This document shows positions 7,807 to 13,101 of a stretch of DNA of 13,101 nucleotides, piece by piece. The position numbers and the translations under genes were made by a program. Under the pieces are notes generated by a model that was not told the origin of the DNA, did not search any database, and saw only the letters and a program-made list of their open reading frames with translations. Positions within the stretch are counted from its first letter, which is position 1; each line of letters opens with the position of its first letter. This DNA comes from Candidatus Cloacimonadota bacterium (GTDB lineage: Bacteria; Cloacimonadota; Cloacimonadia; Cloacimonadales; Cloacimonadaceae): positions 1 through 13,101 of the forward strand of contig JAGOIS010000023.1 of NCBI GenBank assembly GCA_017995495.1, given 5' to 3'.

Positions 7807-8553
7807 TCATGATGTGGCGTCGGTGATGATCTGTAAAAGTTCTTCGTAGGCCACATTCACCTTGATCTCACCGTTCCTGGCCACCGAGATCTGGGAATTC
7901 TGCTCGGAAACGATGATGGCGATGGCGTCCGTGAGTTCTGTGATGCCTATCCCCGCGAGGTGGCGGGTGCCGAAGCGCTTGACGTGCTCGGGTTTTTTGG
8001 AAAGCGGCAGCACCACCTTGGCGGCCATGATGCGGTCGTTCCGGATGATGATGGCGCCGTCGTGGAGGGCGGAGCGGGGATTGAAGATGGTGAGGATGAG
8101 GCGCAGCGACATGGTGGCGTCGATCGTCTCGCCGCTGTGAATGTATTCGTTGAGTTTGCGGCGGTTTTCGATCACGATCAGCGCCCCGGTCTTGCGGAAG
8201 GACATCGATGAGACGGCGTCGATGAGCGGCATGTAAAACGAGTTGCTTTCCTTCTTGCGGAGGCTCAGGTTGAGTTCCCGCGAGAGATTGATCCGGGAAA
8301 GCAGGGCGCGGATCTCCGGGGCAAAAATGATCACCAGGGCCAGCACCCAGAAACTGCGGATGGACCTCAGCACCGAGGTCACCATCTTCAGGTTGAGCGC
8401 CTCCGCCACGGTCGAGAAGACAATCATGAACAGCACCGCCGCCAGCACCTGCCAGCCCCCCCCACGCCGGAGAATGTTCAGGCCCTGATAAATGAGGAAG
8501 GCGATGATGAAAATGTCCACCAGATCGGCGAACTTGGGGATCAGAACTTCCAT
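7807..8553 (-). CDS. cdaA: CdaA-type membrane diadenylate cyclase (DAC domain), with RHL in place of RHR
   Basis: The family condenses two ATP to cyclic di-AMP at the inner membrane, a messenger for potassium, osmotic and envelope homeostasis. The 248-aa protein has three hydrophobic segments (about 12-28, 35-52, 67-79), then a linker and a DAC domain. The DGA motif is present as LHDGAI (163-168). The second signature, normally GTRHR, reads GTRHL (195-199): codon CTC replaces the expected Arg. IGITELTDA (202-210) and IIVSE (213-217) match the family. The start ATG at 8553 is 1 bp after the folP stop, with AAGGAG 7 nt upstream. A folP-cdaA pairing is familiar from Bacteroidota and related groups. 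Activity is probable but not certain, because the RHR arginine sits at the active site in characterised members. Confidence 0.92.
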   Translation of the reverse strand: MEVLIPKFADLVDIFIIAFLIYQGLNILRRGGGWQVLAAVLFMIVFSTVAEALNLKMVTSVLRSIRSFWVLALVIIFAPEIRALLSRINLSRELNLSLRKKESNSFYMPLIDAVSSMSFRKTGALIVIENRRKLNEYIHSGETIDATMSLRLILTIFNPRSALHDGAIIIRNDRIMAAKVVLPLSKKPEHVKRFGTRHLAGIGITELTDAIAIIVSEQNSQISVARNGEIKVNVAYEELLQIITDATS

Positions 8554-8554
8554 G

Positions 8555-9391
8555 TCAGGTCTCCTTGAAAACAGCCTGCAAAACGGAGAAAAACTGGCGG
8601 TGGGCCTTCACGTCGTGCACCCGCAACACCTCCACCCCCTGCCAGGCCGCCATGACAGCCGCGGCCAGGGTTCCGCCGATCCTGTCCCTGGGTTCGGAGG
8701 GGTCCACCGCGGCAATGAAGCGCTTGCGGGACGCCCCCACCACCAGAGGCAGGGCGTGGGCCCTGAACCTTTGCAGCGAAGCCAGGAGGCGGAAATTGTG
8801 CTCCGGGGTCTTGCCAAAGCCGATCCCGGGATCGAGGAGCAGGTTATGCCGGGAAATCCCTTGTTCCATGGCCAAGGCGATCCGATCCGTGAAAAACGCG
8901 TCGATCTGCGCCAACAGGTCTTCATACGCGGGGTTGTCCTGCATGGTCTCGGGCTGGCCCTGCATGTGCATCAGGATCAGCTTCACCCCGGGGGCGGCGG
9001 CCACCACCTCCGCCATCCGCGGATCGTGGCCAAGGGCGGAAATGTCGTTGATAATGCCGGCTCCGAGGGCGATCGCCTCCCTGGCGACGGCGCTGTTGCG
9101 GGTGTCTATGGAAACCACCAACTCCCGCCAACGCCCGCGGACCTCGCGCAGCACGGGGATCACCCGCCTGAGCTCTTCCTCCACCGGAACTGGCCTGGCG
9201 CCGGGACGGGTGGATTCGCCGCCGATATCCAGAATATCAGCGCCCTCCTCCACCAGCCTGGCCGCTCTGGACATTGCGCTCTCCAGGGTGGAGGATTCGC
9301 CTCCGTCGGAAAAAGAATCGTCCGTGACGTTGAGGATGCCCATCAGCGCGGGAACCTGGAAATTGGGAGGAAATTGGAGGGTGTCGGCCAT
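8555..9391 (-). CDS. folP: Dihydropteroate synthase
   Basis: This enzyme joins p-aminobenzoate to 6-hydroxymethyl-dihydropterin diphosphate to form dihydropteroate, the sulfonamide-sensitive step of folate synthesis. The 278-aa length is typical. Motifs in order are MGILNVTDDSFSDGG (17-31, where most homologues have NVTPDSF, so Asp24 replaces Pro), DIGGESTRPGA (55-65), SIDTRN (94-99), NDIS (115-118), MHMQGQP (141-147), DPGIGFGK (187-194), GASRKRF (219-225) and RVHD (257-260). It starts 3 bp after the tonB-like stop without a clear ribosome site, so translational coupling is likely. One base separates it from cdaA. A later start near Met17 is unlikely because it would cut into the first strand of the barrel. 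Confidence 0.96.
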   Translation of the reverse strand: MADTLQFPPNFQVPALMGILNVTDDSFSDGGESSTLESAMSRAARLVEEGADILDIGGESTRPGARPVPVEEELRRVIPVLREVRGRWRELVVSIDTRNSAVAREAIALGAGIINDISALGHDPRMAEVVAAAPGVKLILMHMQGQPETMQDNPAYEDLLAQIDAFFTDRIALAMEQGISRHNLLLDPGIGFGKTPEHNFRLLASLQRFRAHALPLVVGASRKRFIAAVDPSEPRDRIGGTLAAAVMAAWQGVEVLRVHDVKAHRQFFSVLQAVFKET

Positions 9392-9394
9392 GTG

Positions 9395-10096
9395 TCAGAG
9401 CACGAAGTTGAAGGTGATGGTGTATTCGGCGCCTTCAGCGGGGACGCCGGTGAAGCTGAATTTGCCTTGCTGGAGGACCTTTTTGCCCTCCTCGAAAAAC
9501 CTCGGGCCGCTCTGCTCCATGGCTTCGATGCTGCCGGGAACAGGGCGGGCGTATTGGTCCAGCCGGAATTTCAGGGTGGCGCTGCCCGTGGCGCCAAGAT
9601 CGTGTTTGTAGCCCGTGGGAAGAAGAAAGCTCACCTGGCCTCCGCTGAGTGAGTAATTCAGGCTGCCGACCGGCCTGCCGCCGGAATTCCCGCGTCCGGT
9701 GGGGATCCCGCGGAGGGGGTTGAGGGGGTTGTGGGGCAAATCAGCAGGGGGGGTTGACCTGGCCCCGACCAGGGCAGGCGTCTCCAGCAGTTCGCTGGTG
9801 GCGGGGGAGGTTTCCGCGCCCTTCACCGCTGCTGGTTGGGGTTGGCTGGCCTTTGTTTGCCGCCTTTCCCGGGCTGAGGCAGCCCTGCCTGTGTTGGCAC
9901 GGGTGCCGGCCGAAACAGCTCCCGGGAAGGTGGAGGCCTCGTCCATCGCCACTTCCGGCGGCGCCAGATCAAACTCATACCAGCGCGGCGCCAGCATGGG
10001 TTTGATCACATACAGGGACAGCAGCACCAGCAGCAAAGCGTGCAGGAGCAGCGAGATCGCCAGGGGCCGGTAGTTCAACCGGGGCAGGGCGATCAT
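9395..10096 (-). CDS. TonB-like energy transducer
   Basis: This is the likely periplasm-spanning partner of ExbB/ExbD, carrying proton-motive energy to outer-membrane receptors. The 233-aa protein has a cytoplasmic start and one membrane anchor (about 12-31) with Ser15, His20 and Ser27, reminiscent of the SHLS residues in the E. coli TonB anchor. A Pro/Ala/Thr/Gly-rich linker (about 45-145) follows, then a C-terminal domain (about 150-233) ending EYTITFNFVL, which resembles TonB-type C-termini. The ATG overlaps the exbD stop by 4 bp (ATGA, 10093-10096). The family assignment rests on architecture, a short C-terminal resemblance and context, not on a strong motif. A TolA-like role is the main alternative; no TolB or Pal gene lies in the window. 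Confidence 0.75.
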   Translation of the reverse strand: MIALPRLNYRPLAISLLLHALLLVLLSLYVIKPMLAPRWYEFDLAPPEVAMDEASTFPGAVSAGTRANTGRAASARERRQTKASQPQPAAVKGAETSPATSELLETPALVGARSTPPADLPHNPLNPLRGIPTGRGNSGGRPVGSLNYSLSGGQVSFLLPTGYKHDLGATGSATLKFRLDQYARPVPGSIEAMEQSGPRFFEEGKKVLQQGKFSFTGVPAEGAEYTITFNFVL

Positions 10097-10497
10097 GGCG
10101 CGCCCACCGGCTCGGTGGCCACGAAAACCCGCTCAAATCCGGCTTCGCGCACCACATCCATGAGGGATATGATGTTTTGCAGGGGAGTGGACTTCTCCGC
10201 TGAGAGCCGCACCACCTGATCGGAACTCACGAACTCCGCCCGCAGCGCCGCTCCGAGGCTGGCCAGCGTATGGGTTTGGTCCAAAAACACGATGTTGGCG
10301 TCGTCCAGATACTGGATATGCAGTATCTGGCGGGTCTGGCGTTCCTGGGAGGCGGATCCGGGCAGTTTGAAGGGCAGGCCGGTCTGGGCGGCGAAATTGG
10401 AGGCGATCAAAAGGAAAATGAGCAGCAGGAAGATCACGTCGGTCATAGAAATGAGGACTGTGCTGCTGATCTTCTTTTTGGAGATTTCCAGTTTCAT
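10093..10497 (-). CDS. exbD: ExbD/TolR-family proton-channel subunit
   Basis: This is a subunit of the inner-membrane proton-driven motor that powers TonB-type transducers. The 134-aa protein has a short basic N-terminus, one membrane helix (about 14-33) and a periplasmic domain. SMTDVIFLLLIF carries Asp20, equivalent to the essential membrane Asp25 of E. coli ExbD. Length and layout match the family. It overlaps exbB upstream (10494-10497) and the tonB-like gene downstream by ATGA, so the three are probably co-translated in fixed proportion. TolR is the alternative name; the absence of tolA, tolB and pal nearby favours ExbD. Confidence 0.9.
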   Translation of the reverse strand: MKLEISKKKISSTVLISMTDVIFLLLIFLLIASNFAAQTGLPFKLPGSASQERQTRQILHIQYLDDANIVFLDQTHTLASLGAALRAEFVSSDQVVRLSAEKSTPLQNIISLMDVVREAGFERVFVATEPVGAP

Positions 10498-11123
10498 GCC
10501 TTGGGTTGTTCCCCTATTTTCTGAAATCTGATCTCGTGTTCGATGGCCTGGCTCTGCATCTCTTTGGCGATGTTTTCCATGTGTTGCACCAGATCGTTGT
10601 GAAAAATGATGGCCGGGATGCCCACCACCAACCCCCCCACCGTGGTGAGCAACGCCTGCCAGATGCCTCCGGCCAGGGTGTTGATGTCCACGCTGTTCTG
10701 GCCCTGGCCCTGGATGTTCATGAACACGCTCACCATGCCCATCACCGTGCCCAGAAAGCCGATCAGGGGCGCAATCGCGGAGAGCGTAGCCAGCCAGCCC
10801 ATGCCTTTCTCGAGTTTGTGGAGTTCCATATTGGCGGCGGATTCCATGCTGTTTTCCAGCAGCCTGGGATCCTGGGTGTGGGCGTTGTAGAGCTTGTCGA
10901 GCATGATGCCCAGGGGACTGCCGAGCCCGTGGATCCTCAGAACGGCACGGACGTTTTCCAGCTTGTCCTGCTGGGCCAGGTAATGGCTGAGTTTTTCATT
11001 GGCCTTACGCACGCGGGACACCTGGCGGTATTTTTCCAGCACGATGGCCAGCACGGCCACCGAAACCAGCACCAACACATACATCAGGATCCCGCCTCGC
11101 AACAACAGGTTCATTATGGACAT
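10494..11123 (-). CDS. exbB: ExbB/TolQ/MotA-family proton-channel protein
   Basis: This polytopic subunit forms the proton channel with ExbD. The 209-aa protein has three membrane segments: about 11-30, 112-136 and 155-178. The second contains APLIGFLGTVMGM (118-130) and the third ALLTTVGGLVVGIPAI (157-172), the characteristic family motifs. A cytoplasmic loop lies between the first and second segments. The start at 11123 has GGGAG 4 nt upstream, slightly close; Met4 (11114) is an alternative start. It is the first gene of the exbB-exbD-tonB-folP-cdaA-coaE unit and follows serC across a hairpin. MotA is unlikely, with only three segments and an exbD partner. Confidence 0.93.
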   Translation of the reverse strand: MSIMNLLLRGGILMYVLVLVSVAVLAIVLEKYRQVSRVRKANEKLSHYLAQQDKLENVRAVLRIHGLGSPLGIMLDKLYNAHTQDPRLLENSMESAANMELHKLEKGMGWLATLSAIAPLIGFLGTVMGMVSVFMNIQGQGQNSVDINTLAGGIWQALLTTVGGLVVGIPAIIFHNDLVQHMENIAKEMQSQAIEHEIRFQKIGEQPKA

Positions 11124-11145
11124 TTTGCTCCCAAGGTCAATCTAA

Positions 11146-11173
11146 CAAGGCGGGAGGCTTCCCCCCCGCCTTG
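11146..11173 (-). terminator. Hairpin between serC and exbB, possible terminator or attenuator
   Basis: CAAGGCGGG (11146-11154) pairs perfectly with CCCGCCTTG (11165-11173). Two more G-C pairs past a mismatch leave a small CTTC loop. It starts 25 bp after the serC stop. On the minus strand only TTAGATT follows, a poor T-run, so termination may be partial and allow read-through from serC into exbB. No clear exbB promoter is visible in the remaining 22 bp. Confidence 0.55.
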
Positions 11174-11198
11174 TATCCAAACATTCGGTCGGATGGGT

Positions 11199-12284
11199 TC
11201 AACCGTGCTGCTTCTGGAATTCACGCATGAACTCAGCGAGGGCGTGAGCCGCCGGCAGAGGCAGGGAATTGTAGGTGCTGGCACGGCAGCCACCCACGTC
11301 GCGGTGGCCCTTGAGGCCGATCATGCCATTCTTTTTGGCTTCGGAGATGAAAAGGGCCTCCAGGTCCTCGGTGGCCAGGCGGAAGGTGATGTTCATCAGG
11401 GAACGGTCTTCCTTGTCCACAGTGCCCTTGTAATAGCCTTCGGAGGAGTCGATGGCGTCATATATGTACTTTGCCTTGGCGATGTTGTTCTGCTCGATCA
11501 TCTTCAGCCCGCCGAAATCCTCGATCCACTTCAGCACCAAGCCGATCATGTAGATGGTGAAGGTGGCCGGTGTGTTGTACATGGAGCCGTTTTTGGCCAT
11601 CAACTGGTAGTCCAGCATGGAGGGCTGGCCGGGAATGGCCTTTTCCAGCAGGCTCTTTTTGATGATCACCACCGCTGTTCCGGAGGGGCCGACGTTCTTC
11701 TGCGCGCCCGCATAGATCAGGTCGTATTTGCGGGCCTCGATGGGCTTGCTCATGAAGTTTGAGGACATGTCCGCGATGAGGGGTAGGCCCGCGGGAACGT
11801 TGGGATCGGTTTTCCATTCGCTGCCGAAGATGGTGTTGTTGGTGGTGATGTGCAGATAGGCGGGGTTGGCGGAAAGCTGCCAGGTTTTGGGAATGTAGCA
11901 GAAATTGCGGTCTTCGCTGGTGGCGGCCACATGCACGGTTTTGCCTATTTTTTTGGCTTCGGCGATGGCTTTTTTGGACCACACGCCGGTGTTGATGTAG
12001 TTCGCTTCCTTGCCCTCAAAGGCAAAATTCATCGGCACCATCAGGAACTGGAGGCTTGCCCCGCCCTGCAGGAAGAGCACCTCGTAATCGTCGCCGAGGG
12101 CGTAGATCCGCTTCACGGCGGCAGTGGTCTCGTCGATGATGGCCTGGTATTCCTTGCTGCGGTGGCTCATCTCCATCACGGAGAGTCCCATGCCCTTGTA
12201 GTTGAACAGGTCGGCCTGGGCTTCGCGGAGCACTTCCTCCGGAAGCACCGCCGGTCCTGCGTTGAAGTTGTGTACGCGTTCCAT
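11199..12284 (-). CDS. serC: Phosphoserine aminotransferase
   Basis: This PLP enzyme interconverts 3-phosphohydroxypyruvate plus glutamate and phosphoserine plus 2-oxoglutarate in serine synthesis, and can act in pyridoxal phosphate synthesis. I chose the ATG at 12284 (361 aa; E. coli SerC has 362) because AGGAGG lies 6 nt upstream and MERVHNFNAGPAVLP is the usual family N-terminus. The longer frame to 12554 has no support and runs into maf. Motifs are NFNAGPAVLP (6-15), MEMSHRS (37-43), FLQGGAS (71-77), ADMSSNF (171-177), AGAQKNVGPSG (192-202, with Lys196 as the expected PLP Schiff-base lysine) and GHRDVGGCRASTYN (326-339). No serA or serB lies in the window. It diverges from maf. Confidence 0.97.
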   Translation of the reverse strand: MERVHNFNAGPAVLPEEVLREAQADLFNYKGMGLSVMEMSHRSKEYQAIIDETTAAVKRIYALGDDYEVLFLQGGASLQFLMVPMNFAFEGKEANYINTGVWSKKAIAEAKKIGKTVHVAATSEDRNFCYIPKTWQLSANPAYLHITTNNTIFGSEWKTDPNVPAGLPLIADMSSNFMSKPIEARKYDLIYAGAQKNVGPSGTAVVIIKKSLLEKAIPGQPSMLDYQLMAKNGSMYNTPATFTIYMIGLVLKWIEDFGGLKMIEQNNIAKAKYIYDAIDSSEGYYKGTVDKEDRSLMNITFRLATEDLEALFISEAKKNGMIGLKGHRDVGGCRASTYNSLPLPAAHALAEFMREFQKQHG

Positions 12285-12426
12285 TTTTATCCTCCTGGAA
12301 CAGATATTTTTTGTTGAATACAAGCTTTTCAGAAGCCGCTTTTTCAGGCAAGCCTTTTTTTTGCCGGGCAAGAAAAATGTTGACTGTTTCAGCCTGTCCA
12401 GCATCTGGAGACCAAGGAACAAGCGT
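12285..12426. promoter_or_regulatory. Divergent intergenic region serC / maf
   Basis: These 142 bp must hold the promoters for both genes. AGGAGG (complement of 12291-12296) serves serC. AAGGA (12414-12418) lies 8 nt before the maf ATG. TTGACT at 12380-12385 resembles a -35 element for maf, but no good -10 follows at 16-18 bp. TTGCC (12361-12365) and GGCAA (12367-12371) form a palindrome flanked by T-runs on the left and A-runs on the right (about 12355-12377), a possible operator or bidirectional terminator-like structure. Confidence 0.4.
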
Positions 12427-13026
12427 ATGATCCACAAGCTTTTGTCAGATAAAAAAATCGTCCTGGCCTCTGCCAGCCCCAGACGCGAGGCCCTGCTGAA
12501 AATGCTCGGCCTCACCCCCCTGATCATCCCCGCCAGGATCGATGAACCCATCACGGCGGATAAACCCTACCTTCAGGCCATGCGCCATGCCCGCAACAAA
12601 GCCCAGGCCATTGCCGGCAAAATGGACGGGGAAACCCTGGTGGTGGGCGCGGATACCATCGTCGTGCTGGCTGGCGAGATCCTGGGCAAGCCGGCAAATC
12701 CAGGCCAGGCCGGCGAATATTTGGCCAGGCTGGCAGGCCGTAAACACAAGGTCTATACAGGCCTCTGCCTCTGCTGGCGCAAGGTTTGCACAACCCGCTA
12801 CGAAAGCAGCCTGGTGGAGTTTGCCCCCCTCTCCGCCCGCGAGATCCAAGCCTACGTGGCCACCAGGGAACCGCTTGACAAGGCCGGCGCCTACGGGATC
12901 CAGGGCTACGGCTCCCAGTTCATCCGCCGCGTCCAGGGTTGCTATTTCAACGTGATGGGATTTCCCATTCATCTGTTTTACAAGATGATAGTAGATATGT
13001 TTGAAGACAAAGCTTTAGTTACATGA
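12427..13026 (+). CDS. maf: Maf-family nucleoside triphosphate pyrophosphatase (YhdE type)
   Basis: Maf proteins hydrolyse non-canonical or excess nucleoside triphosphates to the monophosphate; the YhdE branch prefers dTTP and UTP. The 199-aa length is typical. Motifs seen are LASASPRREALL (13-24), GADTIVV (74-80, metal-linked Asp76), LGKP (86-89), GRKHKVYTG (104-112) and DKAGAYGIQGYG (151-162), then NVMGFP (175-180). The YGIQG form near the C-terminus favours the YhdE over the YceF branch. I chose the ATG at 12427 with AAGGA 8 nt upstream. The longer frame starting at 12202 would overlap serC on the other strand and lacks homology before this Met. It is transcribed divergently from serC. Confidence 0.95.
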   Translation: MIHKLLSDKKIVLASASPRREALLKMLGLTPLIIPARIDEPITADKPYLQAMRHARNKAQAIAGKMDGETLVVGADTIVVLAGEILGKPANPGQAGEYLARLAGRKHKVYTGLCLCWRKVCTTRYESSLVEFAPLSAREIQAYVATREPLDKAGAYGIQGYGSQFIRRVQGCYFNVMGFPIHLFYKMIVDMFEDKALVT

Positions 13027-13042
13027 TCGCAATTTCATTTAT

Positions 13043-13101
13043 ATGAGAGAGATATATTATACCAAAGGGCATCATAAAGAGAGCTTCGCCAACCGCCCCA
13101 A
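13043..13101 (+). CDS. Possible start of a further gene, cut by the window edge
   Basis: From the ATG at 13043 the frame stays open for 19 codons to the window end. The peptide is rich in His, Lys and Tyr. It begins 16 bp after the maf stop but has no visible ribosome binding site, unlike most other genes here. I do not recognise the family from so few residues. It could be a chance frame in an AT-rich gap. Confidence 0.3.
   Translation, partial: MREIYYTKGHHKESFANRP

Noticed and set aside
7788..7856. Longer CoaE start at 7856
   Set aside because: It would overlap the end of cdaA and add residues absent from the family. The ATG at 7787 has a well-placed AAGGAG and gives the normal length.
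8492..11762. Long plus-strand frames at 8492-9652 and 10506-11762
   Set aside because: They lie opposite folP/cdaA/tonB and exbB/serC, whose family motifs are unmistakable. The plus frames have low-complexity His/Gly/Val-rich translations typical of antisense frames.

Overview
The window is GC-rich, almost fully coding bacterial chromosome. There are no tRNA or rRNA genes, no CRISPR array and no transposase gene. Gene content points to a Gram-negative bacterium of the Fibrobacteres-Chlorobi-Bacteroidetes (FCB) type: an ExbB/ExbD/TonB system, a folP-cdaA pair, and long pseudoreceiver/PEP-pyruvate-binding proteins of a kind I associate with Bacteroidota and relatives. Candidatus Cloacimonadota is my best guess, but this is recall and inference, not a search result.

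Left part, plus strand (1-6182). Two tandem paralogous proteins share an ATP-grasp, pyruvate-phosphate-dikinase-type N-terminal domain and a conserved C-terminal module. Neither has a recognisable swivelling phosphohistidine domain or PEP-utilising C-terminal domain. The first is cut by the window edge. The second is complete (980 aa) and begins with two degenerate receiver-like regions. After a 124-bp gap comes an NADP-type glutamate dehydrogenase (gdhA), followed by a good intrinsic terminator.

Middle (6183-7163). A gap of about 980 bp separates two convergent transcription units and is the least ordinary part of the window. It holds the gdhA terminator, a possible thioredoxin-like gene remnant, and a 199-bp element with perfect 14-bp terminal inverted repeats and a 4-bp target duplication around an AT-rich core (a MITE-like insertion). 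Two hairpins of identical geometry, built from the same TTCACAA/TTGTGAA core as the element's ends, flank it. A GC-rich block with small palindromes follows and may be a dispersed repeat.

Right part, minus strand (7164-11123, read right to left). A compact operon runs exbB-exbD-tonB-like-folP-cdaA-coaE. The first two junctions are 4-bp ATGA overlaps, the next two gaps are 3 and 1 bp, and the last is 19 bp. It combines envelope energisation, folate synthesis, c-di-AMP synthesis and CoA synthesis. The CdaA-type cyclase carries RHL where the family usually has RHR. Upstream, after a hairpin, lies serC on the same strand. serC and the plus-strand maf gene diverge from a 142-bp intergenic region. 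The last 75 bases may contain the start of another gene.

The tandem PPDK_N-like proteins and the MITE-like element with its flanking hairpins are the best candidates for something undescribed. The rest is conventional housekeeping.
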